A stretch of DNA of 64,000 bases from Bradyrhizobium sp. 141. GTDB lineage: Bacteria > Pseudomonadota > Alphaproteobacteria > Rhizobiales > Xanthobacteraceae. This document shows positions 33,702 to 42,565 of this stretch, piece after piece. The notes under the pieces were generated by a model, which was not told where the DNA came from, did no database searches, and was given only the letters and a program-made list of their open reading frames with translations. Position numbers and translations under genes: made by a program. Each line of letters opens with the position of its first letter. Positions within the stretch are counted from its first letter, which is position 1. Location: the NCBI RefSeq assembly GCF_023074055.1, contig NZ_JADPKR010000108.1, forward strand, positions 464,740-528,739, in the 5' to 3' direction.

Positions 33702-34379
33702 GTGTCCGATACCCAGAATCTGACCCCAGCGCATGCAAGGCAATTCGGAGTTGATGGTCGAAAGACGCTCTTCTTGCTGCTTCTCCTTTTCGCGATCCCC
33801 GCGGACGACTGTTCCGCGCAGACACCGCCGCCGCCAGCCGACGAACGTGCGTTCGAGCGCGTGCAGCCGACGGTCGTGAAGAGATTGGCGACCCGCTTTT
33901 CGCTAGGCGCATTCGCCGGCCGCTTCGAGGAGACGCCGCTCGGCGCAATCCGCGAAGCCGTGGGCGAAGGGACCATCCAACATCAGGGCCATGCTGGAGG
34001 TAGCATTTATTGGCTGTGTTACAGGCGCGCGCAGCATCGATTGTGGGTCGTGTCCCACGGAGAGATGGGCGGCCCGGACCATCTCGTCGCAGAGATCGTG
34101 GAAGAGCTCACCGAGAAAGACACCGAGACCTCGACCGATTGCGCCATCATCCCGGAAAAGTTCGCGCCCGTCGTCTTCGACGGCAAGCTGCATTTGGGTA
34201 TGTCGCGTTCGGAGGTAGTCACGGCGCTGGGACCGCCGTCGAAGTCGGAAGCTGCTCAGATGGTGTATTATCACGAAGGAAAGCTCGCAGACGGTTTCGA
34301 TGAGGCCGCGTGGTTCGTTCTCCGATTTCGTGAGGAAAAGCTCGTGTCCATGCGCGGGGGCAAGACCACGACGAATTGA
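33702..34379 (+). CDS. Hypothetical secreted protein
   Basis: A 225-residue protein starting with GTG, with AGGAG upstream. After a polar N-terminus of about 20 residues there is a hydrophobic stretch TLFLLLLLFAIPADDCSAQT that looks like a signal peptide ending in SAQ. The mature part has two similar segments suggesting an alpha/beta domain, with LHLGMSRSEVVTALGPPSKS near residue 165, reminiscent of BamE/SmpA-like or OmlA-like small lipoprotein folds. That likeness is only superficial. The local base composition is a little less GC-rich than the neighbours. No family can be named. Confidence 0.6.
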   Translation: MSDTQNLTPAHARQFGVDGRKTLFLLLLLFAIPADDCSAQTPPPPADERAFERVQPTVVKRLATRFSLGAFAGRFEETPLGAIREAVGEGTIQHQGHAGGSIYWLCYRRAQHRLWVVSHGEMGGPDHLVAEIVEELTEKDTETSTDCAIIPEKFAPVVFDGKLHLGMSRSEVVTALGPPSKSEAAQMVYYHEGKLADGFDEAAWFVLRFREEKLVSMRGGKTTTN

Positions 34380-34576
34380 AGTGGCTGCTACCAGCGTTCA
34401 AGCTTCACAGCGTGATGCACGCAAGTCACGCTCGCTCACAAAAGCTACTCGCTTGCGGCGTCCACTACGGGTTGCCGACGCGGATAGGCTGTCGAATGCC
34501 AAGCCTAGGTGTTCATTTTCGATGAAAGCGATCGCTGCTCGCACGATACCAAGCGCGATGCCCCTTCATCCCAATC

Positions 34577-35971
34577 TCATCGCGCCTTGACGTCGTCCCC
34601 AAACCGCCGCGCCAGCGCCATCAGCACCACGAAGGTCGCAACCCACACCATCCGCGCGCCGTAGCGGTCGTGCGGGCCGGAGATGACGCCGCAGATGAAG
34701 GCGTTGCCGAGCAGAGCCAGCGTCACGGTCGCTGCCAGCAGCGTCAGATCGTCCAGCCGACGGTTTGCGAGCGCATGGCCGAGCAGTGCGAGCAGCGCCA
34801 GCATCGAGGCCAGCGCCACCGGCACGTGCAGCCAGTTGATGGTGTCGAAATTGACACCCCAGTGCTGCTGCCGCGCGGCGCGCATCGGCGCGGCCTGTGC
34901 GGGGACGTAGCGCTCGATGATGCCGCGGGTGTGCGGGATCCAGCCGTTGGTGCCTTCGCCGGTCGCGACATGCAGCAATTGCTGGCCCATCGCCCGCAGC
35001 GCCGCGCCGGCCTGCCAGGCCGGATAATCCGCGAGCGAATGCACGACGATGTAACCCATCTCCTCGTTCATGCCTTCGAAGCGGCCGAGCGTGTTGAACA
35101 TGCTCTTGCCCCACAGGAACTCGTCGGCGCTCGCCGGCAGCTCGTTGCGATAGGGGCAGAGCTTGTAGCGCTCGCGAGGGCAATGATCGCTAAGGTAGCG
35201 CGCGACGATGCCGTCCTGCATCATGCGGCCGAAGGCGACGCCGTAGCCGCCGGGCGTCCAGGCCAACTTGCCGGACAACGCATAATTCGCCGACACCAGC
35301 ATCAGGCCGCCCACGACGATGGTGAGGCTCGCCTGCGCCAATCCGGCAAGCGGAAGCCGCTTCTTGAGAAACGGCCGTGCCATCCAGCCGGCGGCACAGA
35401 GGCCGAGCAGCACGCCGAGCGTCGCGCTGTGGGTCGCGGCGGCAAAGGCGGTGAAGACGAACAGCGAGGTCTTTTCGAGCGTCGATGTCCGTTGCCCGCC
35501 GACGACAAGCAGGAACAGCGACAGCACCGAGAGTCCGGCAAAGATGTCCGTAAGCAGCATGCTCGCAAGCCAGGGCAGGGCGGTCGACACGATCAGGAGC
35601 AGGCAGATCGCGACGAAGCGGAATGTCTGCATCATCGAGTGCACGCGAAGGGTGAGCTGCAACAGCCACAGCGCCGCCAGCGACTGGACCGCGAGGTTGA
35701 TCCAGAAACCAAAACTCTCGCCATAGTGCAGATAGAGGCCGAACACCGTGGAGCGGCTGGGGACGAGATAGCCCTCGTACCAGCGCGCCAGATAGCCGCC
35801 GGTATCCCATTGCAACAGCGGATAGCCGTTCCAGAACGCCGGCGCGATCATCAGAAGGGGCAGGGCCACGGCCGCCAGACGCAGCCAAAACGTACCCGCG
35901 GCGCGCGCGCGCAATTGCTCGGTGGTGATGCTCAAATCTGCTTCCGTCCTCGCTTGCGACCATGCCCGCAA
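34577..35971 (-). CDS. Hypothetical multi-pass membrane protein, GT-C-like layout
   Basis: A protein of about 450-464 residues with roughly 10-12 hydrophobic helices. After helix 1 the loop reads WNGYPLLQWDTGGYLARWYE, with an Asp in the position typical of GT-C glycosyltransferases. A long soluble loop near residues 245-345 contains GVAFGRMMQDGIVARYLSDH. The start is uncertain: a TTG at 35971 or a TTG at 35935 that has GGAAG nearby. I do not recognise a specific family. It is divergent from cysE across about 250 bp and not linked to other sugar genes. Confidence 0.68.
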   Translation of the reverse strand: MRAWSQARTEADLSITTEQLRARAAGTFWLRLAAVALPLLMIAPAFWNGYPLLQWDTGGYLARWYEGYLVPSRSTVFGLYLHYGESFGFWINLAVQSLAALWLLQLTLRVHSMMQTFRFVAICLLLIVSTALPWLASMLLTDIFAGLSVLSLFLLVVGGQRTSTLEKTSLFVFTAFAAATHSATLGVLLGLCAAGWMARPFLKKRLPLAGLAQASLTIVVGGLMLVSANYALSGKLAWTPGGYGVAFGRMMQDGIVARYLSDHCPRERYKLCPYRNELPASADEFLWGKSMFNTLGRFEGMNEEMGYIVVHSLADYPAWQAGAALRAMGQQLLHVATGEGTNGWIPHTRGIIERYVPAQAAPMRAARQQHWGVNFDTINWLHVPVALASMLALLALLGHALANRRLDDLTLLAATVTLALLGNAFICGVISGPHDRYGARMVWVATFVVLMALARRFGDDVKAR

Positions 35972-36226
35972 TAACGGTCGGCAGAGAATTCACCAATAGT
36001 TTGACGCCGCCCGGCTTGAATTTGGCAAAACTCTGACCACTTTGAGCCGACCTTACCGCTTGGGGGCGTCAGAAGAAGCCGTTGTGTTTCAACGTCTTGG
36101 CGTGCTTTCGCGAGGCAAGGTGCTGTTCACTCTCAGGCAAGCCCGTCGGGACTTTGTCGCCTAGACTATGCTATAGAGCCGGTAAAGCGGGCCCATTCGA
36201 AAGAGCAAATCCCAGAGAGCAAATCC

Positions 36227-37051
36227 ATGGCAGTGCATCAGGTCAATCCGGGAGGAAAGCTCGCATCGCTCGATCCGATATGGGACCGGATCCGGGGCGA
36301 AGCGGAGGACATCGTGCGTCGCGAGCCGGAGCTTGCGACCTTCATCTATTCGGCGGTGCTGCATCACGGCCGCCTGGAGGACTCAGTGGTCCACCGCGTC
36401 GCCGAACGGCTCGATCACTCCGCCCTGTCGGGCGACCTCGTGCGCCAGACCTATGGCGAGGCGTTGCGCGACGATCCCGATCTCGGGAATGCCTTTCGTG
36501 CCGATCTCGTTGCCGTCTACGATCGCGATCCCGCGACTTCGCGCTTCATCGATCCCTTGCTCTACTTCAAGGGCTTTCACGCGATCCAGACCCATCGCCT
36601 CGCGCACTGGCTCTATCTGAAGGGCCGCAAGGATTTCGCGTATTATCTCCAGAGCCGCGCCTCCGCGGTGTTCCAGACCGACGTCAATCCCGCCGCGCGC
36701 ATCGGCCGCGGCATCTTCCTCGATCACGCCACCGGCTTCGTCTGCGGCGAGACCGCCATCATCGAGGACGATGTCTCGATCCTGCACGGCGTCACGCTTG
36801 GTGGCACCGGCAAGGAGAACGAGGACCGTCATCCGAAGATCCGCCATGGCGTGCTGATCGGCGCCGGCGCCAAGATCCTCGGCAACATCGAGGTCGGCCA
36901 TTGCGCGCGCATCGCCGCCGGCTCGGTCGTGGTCAAGCCCGTACCGCACAACGTCACGGTCGCGGGCGTGCCCGCCAAGATCGTCGGCGAGGCCGGCTGC
37001 GCCGAGCCGTCGCGCACCATGGATCAGATGATCAACGCGATGGGGCTTTGA
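36227..37051 (+). CDS. cysE: Serine O-acetyltransferase
   Basis: A 274-residue protein with an N-terminal helical SATase domain (DPIWDRIRGEAEDIVRREPE) and a C-terminal left-handed beta helix. The latter contains GIFLDHATGFVCGETAIIED, with the catalytic Asp-His pair, and VSILHGVTLGGTGKENEDRH. The enzyme makes O-acetylserine from serine and acetyl-CoA for cysteine synthesis. The extended C-terminal tail ends TMDQMINAMGL with a terminal leucine rather than the isoleucine that engages cysteine synthase in many CysE. A terminator follows at 37070 and a DUF3126 gene next, a familiar order in Rhizobiales. Confidence 0.95.
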   Translation: MAVHQVNPGGKLASLDPIWDRIRGEAEDIVRREPELATFIYSAVLHHGRLEDSVVHRVAERLDHSALSGDLVRQTYGEALRDDPDLGNAFRADLVAVYDRDPATSRFIDPLLYFKGFHAIQTHRLAHWLYLKGRKDFAYYLQSRASAVFQTDVNPAARIGRGIFLDHATGFVCGETAIIEDDVSILHGVTLGGTGKENEDRHPKIRHGVLIGAGAKILGNIEVGHCARIAAGSVVVKPVPHNVTVAGVPAKIVGEAGCAEPSRTMDQMINAMGL

Positions 37052-37069
37052 GACCCGGCTTTGACGTTG

Positions 37070-37097
37070 AAAAGGGGCCGGATTTTCCGGCCCTTTT
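37070..37097 (+). terminator. Rho-independent terminator after cysE
   Basis: AAAAGGGGCCGG (37070-37081) pairs with CCGGCCCTTTT (37087-37097) across a five-base ATTTT loop; one G-T wobble is included. The 3' arm ends in a T run. It lies 19 bases after the cysE stop. Confidence 0.85.
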
Positions 37098-37184
37098 GAT
37101 CCCCAAATTCTTTGGCAATTCATGCTGGCGGTTCGTCGCGTCTCGTCCTAAAACCCGCCGACCATTTTCGATCGGAGACTTGCC

Positions 37185-37403
37185 GTGGACGTCAAAGAAG
37201 TCAGAAAGCTCGACGCATATCTGAAGCGCGTATTCGGCAATCCCAAGATCCGCGTCGTGCCGCGGCCGAAGAAGGACGATTCCGCCGAGGTCTATATCGG
37301 CGAGGAGTTCATCGGCGTGCTGTTCGTCGACGACGAGGACGACGATCGCTCGTTCCAGTTCCAGATGGCGATCCTCGAGGACGATCTCGTCGATCAGGAG
37401 TAG
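37185..37403 (+). CDS. DUF3126 family protein
   Basis: A 72-residue acidic protein starting with GTG (GGAGAC upstream). The whole length matches the alphaproteobacterial DUF3126 family: VKEVRKLDAYLKRVFGNPKI, then AEVYIGEEFIGVLFVDDEDD and the end EDDLVDQE. Its function is unknown, and the fold looks like one small alpha/beta unit. The gene is typically found just after cysE in this class, as here, but a terminator separates the two, so they are not obligatorily co-transcribed. It converges on the ferredoxin reductase gene. Confidence 0.88.
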   Translation: MDVKEVRKLDAYLKRVFGNPKIRVVPRPKKDDSAEVYIGEEFIGVLFVDDEDDDRSFQFQMAILEDDLVDQE

Positions 37404-37439
37404 GCGCGAAGCGCCGCTGCGGCGTTGTGGCCCGTCGGG

Positions 37440-38768
37440 TCAGGCGCCCATCGCCGCGATCATGTCGGGAACCGTGACGAACTTCTCCCGTGGCTTGCCG
37501 AGCGGGGCTCCCTTGCGTTTCTCGGCTGTATCGATCGCCATCCAGTCAGGGTAGCTCACGACGCGTGCCACGCGGCTGGCGATCCGTGCAAGCAGTGCGT
37601 CGGGCGCATCCGAACGGGTCCGCTGATGGGCAAAGTCGGCCAGGACGGCCTCCGCCGTGGCCATCCCGCAGCCGCGATTGGTGCCGATCGTGCCGCTCGG
37701 CCCGCGCTTGCTCCACCCGCAGACATAGAGCCCCTCGATCACGGAATGCCCCGACGTAACGCGCCCATCGATGTTCGCGTGGACGCCGCGCTGTGCGTCA
37801 TAGGGAACGCCGGCGATAGGCGTCGTCCTGCGGCCAATGCTGCCGAACGAGAGGCCGCACGCGATCTCCTCGATGGCACCCGACCGGCTCCCGAGCGCGA
37901 CCGTCTCGACCCGGCCGTGTCCCTTGATTGCGACGGGAGAGAGACCAAAACGAAAGAGACAGCGCCTTGGCCTGGTCGCGGTCTGCCGCGAAAACGCGCG
38001 CAGCAGCGAGAGTTTTTCGGCGAGCTCCTGATCCCCGGAAATCTGCGGCTCGAATTCGTCCGGGCCGATCCCGCGGTCGTCGACCAGCGTGTCGCATGCG
38101 CTCAGTTCGAGGAAATCACGCAATTCCTTAGCGGTGAATTTCGCCTGCGCCGGCCCGCCGCGGCCGACGATGACGATCTGGCGAATCCGGCTCTCCGCCA
38201 GAACTTCGAGCGCGTGCCGCGCGATGTCGGTCTGGCGTAGCTCGTCGGCGGACTTGGCGAGAATGCGTGCGACGTCGAGAGCGACGTTGCCATGGCCGAT
38301 GATCACCGCCGCCTCGTGCTCGAGATCGAATTTGAGATCGGCGAATTCGGGGTGGCCGTTGTACCACGCGACGAAATCGCCGGCGCTGTGGCTCCCTGGC
38401 AGCGCCTCGCCCGGAACGTCCAGAGGCCGGCTCAGTTCGGCGCCGGTCGCGAGCACGACGGCGTCATAGGCCTCGCGGAGCTCGTCGACCGTGACATCGT
38501 CTCCAATCGTGACGCCGCCGACGAAACGAAAACCAGGCGTTCTCGCGATCCTGTCGAAGGCGATCGTGACTTGCTTGAGCTTTGGATGGTCGGGAGCGAC
38601 GCCGAACCGCACCAGCCCGTAGGGCACCGGCAGCCGCTCGAACATGTCGACGGTCACAGATGCGTCGGAGCGCAGCAGCGCTTCGGCGGCGTAGAAGCCG
38701 CCCGGTCCGCTGCCGACGACAGCGACGCGGAACTTGCCCGCCTCGACCTCTGAGGCTCGTTCCGTCAT
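37440..38768 (-). CDS. Ferredoxin/adrenodoxin-type NADP reductase (FprA-like)
   Basis: A 442-residue flavoprotein of the adrenodoxin reductase family. FAD motif VAVVGSGPGGFYAAEALLR sits near residue 15, followed by FERLPVPYGLVRFGVAPDHP, the family's strongest signature. The NADP-binding part has VIIGHGNVALDVARILA near residue 150, and the C-terminal GWSKRGPSGTIGTNRGCGMA is the second FAD contact. It passes electrons between NADPH and a ferredoxin. Its start overlaps the stop of the 7Fe ferredoxin gene by 4 bases, so the pair is co-translated and probably serves the upstream molybdopterin oxidoreductase. Confidence 0.93.
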   Translation of the reverse strand: MTERASEVEAGKFRVAVVGSGPGGFYAAEALLRSDASVTVDMFERLPVPYGLVRFGVAPDHPKLKQVTIAFDRIARTPGFRFVGGVTIGDDVTVDELREAYDAVVLATGAELSRPLDVPGEALPGSHSAGDFVAWYNGHPEFADLKFDLEHEAAVIIGHGNVALDVARILAKSADELRQTDIARHALEVLAESRIRQIVIVGRGGPAQAKFTAKELRDFLELSACDTLVDDRGIGPDEFEPQISGDQELAEKLSLLRAFSRQTATRPRRCLFRFGLSPVAIKGHGRVETVALGSRSGAIEEIACGLSFGSIGRRTTPIAGVPYDAQRGVHANIDGRVTSGHSVIEGLYVCGWSKRGPSGTIGTNRGCGMATAEAVLADFAHQRTRSDAPDALLARIASRVARVVSYPDWMAIDTAEKRKGAPLGKPREKFVTVPDMIAAMGA

Positions 38769-39070
38769 CGGCCCAGCGCCACCCTACGCTCGTCGGCGCC
38801 CGGCAGAGGCGCCAGACGTGCGCTGACGACGGGAGTTTCGGCCGCGCGCTTGCGATTGACGTCGATCCAGAATTTCTTGTCCGCAGCCAGACGATAGTCG
38901 GGCTCGATCGCGCCGACCGGGCAGGCCGGCGCGCAGCCACCGCAATCGATGCAGTTTTCCGGGTCGATATAGGTCATGGCGTCGTCGAGGTGGAAACATT
39001 CCACCGGGCAGACGGTGACGCATTCCGTGTATCGGCAGCCGCGGCAATTGTCAGTGACCACGTAAGTCAT
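38765..39070 (-). CDS. 7Fe ferredoxin (3Fe-4S/4Fe-4S, FdxA type)
   Basis: A 101-residue bacterial ferredoxin. Its cysteines are arranged as in Azotobacter-type 7Fe ferredoxins: Cys9, Cys17 and Cys21 with CVTVCPVECFHL, then CIDCGGCAPACPVGAIEPD with Cys40, 43, 46 and 50. That gives one 3Fe-4S and one 4Fe-4S cluster, with the characteristic tail after the second motif. It sits between a molybdopterin oxidoreductase (stop 2 bases upstream) and a ferredoxin reductase (4-base overlap), so it is the probable electron carrier between them. Confidence 0.93.
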   Translation of the reverse strand: MTYVVTDNCRGCRYTECVTVCPVECFHLDDAMTYIDPENCIDCGGCAPACPVGAIEPDYRLAADKKFWIDVNRKRAAETPVVSARLAPLPGADERRVALGR

Positions 39071-39072
39071 CG

Positions 39073-41259
39073 TCAGGCTCCGCTGGCTTGGACGGCACTG
39101 GCTTGGACGGCACTGACTTGGATGCCACTGACTTGGATGCCGCTGACCTGGACGAGGATGTCGGAGAAGGTCGGCGCGCGACCGAGGTCGGCGAAGGCTG
39201 GGGGCGTCAGCGCGTGGACGGTCGCTCCCTTGCGGTTGGATCGTTGCCAGTAGCCCGACGGCGCCACCACGACGCCCGGCATGATGTCGGGGGAAACGGT
39301 CGCGAATGCCTCGAACGAGCCGCGATCGTTGAACACGCGGATGGGTGCGCCTGCGATGATGCCCCGTTGTGCCGCATCGTCAGGGTTGAGAAGCACCGCC
39401 TGTTCCTCGCCGGCCTGCGCGGTTTGCGCCGGCAGGTTGCCGTAGTTCGAATTCAGGAAGGCGTGGCTCTTCGGTGAAATCAGGCTGAGCGGATAGTGGG
39501 TCGCCAGCGCGGGCGCCGAGCGCGGGTTCTCGTTCGGCCGGATGTAGTGAGGCAGGGGATCGACCGGCGCGCCGTCCTGGTCGCCATTGTAGCCCTGGCG
39601 GAACAGCGGCACCACGAAGTTGCCTCCGCCGGCGATCGTCGACTTGAACTCGCACTTGCCGGAGGCGGTCGGAAAGTTGCCCTCGCGGTGCGGTGCCCAG
39701 TCGGCGGGCGCGGGCATGTTGAGGCGCACATAGCCCTTGGCCTTGACGTCCTCGAGCGAGATGCCATCGAGCACCGGGCTGCTCCAGTCGAGCGATGCGG
39801 CGATCATCTCCTCGTCGGACCGGAAGAAGGCCGGGTCCGTGATGCCCATCGCGCGCGCGAGGCGGCGGAACAGCTCGGTGTTCGGAACGGCTTCGCCGAG
39901 CGGCTCGATCGCCTGGTTGTTGTAGGAGAGGTAAAGGTGTCCCCACGAGAACAGGATGTCCTTCTGCTCGAGCTGCGTGGTCGCAGGCAGAACGATGTCG
40001 GCATACCTGGCGGTGTCGGTCAGGAAATGCTCGCTGACGACCGTGAAGAGATCCTCGCGTTCCAGGCCCTTTTCGAGCTTGCCCTGTTCGGTCACCATCG
40101 CCATCGGATTGGCGTTGTAGACGAACAGCGCCTTGATCGGTGGATCGAAGCCGAGCTCGCCCGTCAGCGCCGCTCCGAGGCGCCAGGAATTGAGCACGCG
40201 CATTTTTTCCGGCTGGAGATCGGGACGCATCAGCACGTCCCATCTGACCGGGAATGCCCAGATCGGAAGCTGGAGCAGGCCGCCGCCGACATGCTTCCAT
40301 GCGCCGATCAAGCCGGGAAGACAGGCGATCGCGCGCACGGTCTGGCCTCCGCCGGCATGCCGCTCGACCGCGACGCCGATGCGCACGACGGCCGGAGGTG
40401 TCGTGGCATATTCCCGCGCCAGCCTGATGATATCGTCGACGGGAATGCCAGTTTCCTCGGAGGCAAATTCGGGTGTGTAGATCGACGCTCGCTCGGCCAG
40501 CTCGTCATATCCGACGGTGTGCTTGTCGACGTAGTCGCGATCGACCAAGTTCTCCTTGATGATGACGTGGATCATTGCGAGCGCGAGCGCAGCGTCGGTG
40601 CCGGGACGGATCGGAATGTGCCAGTCGGCGAGGCGCGCCGTGCGGGTGCGGACGGGATCGATCACCACGAGCTTGGCACCGGCCTTCTTCGCCTGCTCGA
40701 TGAACGGCCAGTGATGCGAGTTCGTGCTCAGCGTATTGCAGGCCCACAGGATGATGTATTTCGAGTGCACGAAGCTCTCGGGGTCGACGCCGGGGGTATG
40801 CCCGATCGTCATCATGTAGGCGGTGCACGAGGCGGAATCGCAGAACGTGCGCTCGAGCACCGTTGCGCCGAGCTTGTTGAAGAGGGGATCTCCGACGTTC
40901 AGCCCGTTGATGATGCCCTGGGTGCCCAGATAGCTGTAGGGCAGGATCGCCTGCGCGCCGTGCTCGGCGATAGTGGATGTCCATCGCGATGCGATGGTTT
41001 CGAGGGCCTCATCCCAGGAGATCGGCTGAAACTGTCCGGCGCCCTTCGGGCCGACCCGTTTCAGCGGATGGAGGACGCGCTTGTCGCTGTAGACGCGCTC
41101 CTCGTAGTTGTTGACCTTGACGCAGAGCCGTCCGCGCGTGAACGGATGATCGGGATTGCCGCGCACGGCAATCGCCTTGCCATCCTCGACCGTGGTCAGG
41201 ATGGAGCAGGTGTCCGGGCAATCGTGGGGGCACGCGCCTATTACCGTGGTTCGGGACAT
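39073..41259 (-). CDS. Molybdopterin-dependent oxidoreductase (formate dehydrogenase/anaerobic dehydrogenase type)
   Basis: A 728-residue DMSO reductase-family protein. It begins with a 4Fe-4S motif (Cys10, Cys14, Cys18 and Cys46; CPHDCPDTC then GRLCVK). A cysteine in ERTFCDSASC is a candidate molybdenum ligand. Cofactor-binding stretches include LWACNTLSTNSHHWP and the C-terminal molydopterin dinucleotide domain (SPKSHAFLNSNYGN). No Tat signal is present, so it is cytoplasmic. The downstream 7Fe ferredoxin and FprA-like reductase suggest NADPH-linked redox, but the substrate is not readable. The last 29 residues are a repeat-encoded tail. It is divergent from an AraC-type gene. Confidence 0.88.
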   Translation of the reverse strand: MSRTTVIGACPHDCPDTCSILTTVEDGKAIAVRGNPDHPFTRGRLCVKVNNYEERVYSDKRVLHPLKRVGPKGAGQFQPISWDEALETIASRWTSTIAEHGAQAILPYSYLGTQGIINGLNVGDPLFNKLGATVLERTFCDSASCTAYMMTIGHTPGVDPESFVHSKYIILWACNTLSTNSHHWPFIEQAKKAGAKLVVIDPVRTRTARLADWHIPIRPGTDAALALAMIHVIIKENLVDRDYVDKHTVGYDELAERASIYTPEFASEETGIPVDDIIRLAREYATTPPAVVRIGVAVERHAGGGQTVRAIACLPGLIGAWKHVGGGLLQLPIWAFPVRWDVLMRPDLQPEKMRVLNSWRLGAALTGELGFDPPIKALFVYNANPMAMVTEQGKLEKGLEREDLFTVVSEHFLTDTARYADIVLPATTQLEQKDILFSWGHLYLSYNNQAIEPLGEAVPNTELFRRLARAMGITDPAFFRSDEEMIAASLDWSSPVLDGISLEDVKAKGYVRLNMPAPADWAPHREGNFPTASGKCEFKSTIAGGGNFVVPLFRQGYNGDQDGAPVDPLPHYIRPNENPRSAPALATHYPLSLISPKSHAFLNSNYGNLPAQTAQAGEEQAVLLNPDDAAQRGIIAGAPIRVFNDRGSFEAFATVSPDIMPGVVVAPSGYWQRSNRKGATVHALTPPAFADLGRAPTFSDILVQVSGIQVSGIQVSAVQASAVQASGA
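39080..39154. repeat. Tandem repeat, 5 x 15 bp, inside the 3' end of the molybdopterin oxidoreductase gene
   Basis: Five imperfect copies of a 15-bp unit (GCACTGGCTTGGACG and variants such as GCACTGACTTGGATG) follow each other without gaps. The unit length is a multiple of three, so each copy adds five residues (VSGIQ, VSAVQ, ASAVQ) to the C-terminus without breaking the frame. Confidence 0.88.
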
Positions 41260-41381
41260 GGACCTCCTCCTGATTCAAGATGGCGCCGAGCATGCGGCGC
41301 CCGGGCACGACCTGGCTTTTCCAAACGTGCGGTGTTGTTGTCCCGGACTGCTCTCGACCCGTGGACGGCTGGTCGGATCTC

Positions 41382-41410
41382 TGGCATGGTTATTGCTGGA
41401 CCTAGCAATA
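41382..41410 (+). promoter_or_regulatory. Candidate sigma-54-like promoter and overlapping palindromic operator before the AraC-type gene
   Basis: TGGCATGGTTATTGCT at 41382-41397 has GG and GC ten bases apart, as in -24/-12 sigma-54 promoters, with one mismatch to TGGCACG. Overlapping it is a palindrome, TATTGCT (41391-41397) and AGCAATA (41404-41410), with a 6-base spacer. A transcript would start about 40 bases before the AraC start. Either reading could be chance; the palindrome is the firmer signal. Confidence 0.4.
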
Positions 41411-41449
41411 CCGTTGCCCCCACGTCGCGCTATCTGGCGGAGATTCACG

Positions 41450-42349
41450 ATGGGCATGCTTGGCAACTCTGTCGATAAATATGTGACCGGCAGAATGCTT
41501 CAGACGTCCAACGACCGGCGATGGTCGCACCTCCTCGCCGAGCGATGGAGCCATGAGCCCGGCGACCTGCCACCACAATTGCCGCGGGACACCGAGATCG
41601 CAATCCTGCTCCGTGGCAACTCGGTCGTCGACCGCGAAGGCGCCGGCATGCGGCAGCGCACCTTCGGCAGAAGGGGCACCGTGTGGCTTTGCCCGGCCGG
41701 CATCCGCGAGGACTTCATTCGGGTCGAGAACCAGATGCAGGAATGCCTGCATCTCTTCCTTCCCGGCAAGCCGTTCGACGACACCATGCTCAGGGACCTC
41801 GACATCGACCCGTCGGGAATCTCGATCCGCTATGAGACCATTGATCAGGACATGTTCATCGAGCATGTCGCGGACCGGATCCTGGCTGAACTCGAACAGG
41901 AGACCTCCACCGGCCGGCTCCTGATCGAAAGCCTGGGGCGCGCGTTGTCAGCCCATCTGGTGCACAGCTACTCGGCCACCGCGGTCACGCTCCGGCAGTT
42001 CAATGCCGGTCAAAGGCCGCTCGACGCCAAACGGCTGTCGCGCGTGACCGAGTTCATCGATGCATCCGTCGAGCGCGATTTCACGGTCAAGGATCTGGCA
42101 TCGGTGGCGTGCATGAGCCCGGCGCATTTCTCGCGGAGCTTCAAGGCGGCGACCGGGGTCGCGCCGCATGAATATGTCAGCCGGCAGCGTCTCGATCTCG
42201 CCAAGCGGCTCTTGTCCACCAGCGATCGTCCGCTGGTCGATATCGCCTATGCCACCGGATTTTCGTCGCAGGCCAATTTCAATCGTGCGTTCCGCAAGTC
42301 GGCCGGGACAACGCCAAGCCTTTACCGGGCGCAGAAGATCCGCGACTGA
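41450..42349 (+). CDS. AraC-family transcriptional regulator
   Basis: A 299-residue regulator. The C-terminal 100 residues hold the two helix-turn-helix motifs of AraC proteins: FTVKDLASVACMSPAHFSRS followed by FKAATGVAPHEYVSRQRLDL, and LVDIAYATGFSSQANFNRAF. The N-terminal part (GTVWLCPAGIREDFIRVE region) is a putative sensory domain. The ATG at 41450 has GGCGGAGA 8 bases upstream; the longer frame extends into the gap. It is divergent from the molybdopterin oxidoreductase operon, which it most likely controls, and a palindrome lies 40-60 bp before its start. Confidence 0.9.
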   Translation: MGMLGNSVDKYVTGRMLQTSNDRRWSHLLAERWSHEPGDLPPQLPRDTEIAILLRGNSVVDREGAGMRQRTFGRRGTVWLCPAGIREDFIRVENQMQECLHLFLPGKPFDDTMLRDLDIDPSGISIRYETIDQDMFIEHVADRILAELEQETSTGRLLIESLGRALSAHLVHSYSATAVTLRQFNAGQRPLDAKRLSRVTEFIDASVERDFTVKDLASVACMSPAHFSRSFKAATGVAPHEYVSRQRLDLAKRLLSTSDRPLVDIAYATGFSSQANFNRAFRKSAGTTPSLYRAQKIRD

Positions 42350-42565
42350 CGCGGCGGGGGTGCTGACGGTCAAGAGCATCTCGCGTCGGCTGTGAAGGTC
42401 GCTTCGTCGGCACCCCATGATGCCATCATGCCCCTGTTTTGCCCGACGGGTCAAGGCGCGATTCGTAAAATACGAAAAGCCTCGATGCTGCCGATGCTTG
42501 GCTACTGTGCATGGGGTTGTTTTCGCGGTTTTTGTTTTAGGTAGCTCGCGGCAGGGCAGGGCCGC

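Noticed and set aside
34300..34590. A 96-residue plus-strand frame after the secreted hypothetical gene
   Set aside because: It starts inside the preceding gene in another frame, has no ribosome binding site and a composition unlike a protein.
36150..36226. Promoter before cysE (TTGTCG and TATAGA-like hexamers)
   Set aside because: The two hexamers are only about 12 bases apart, too close for a normal sigma-70 promoter, so I do not report them as a feature.
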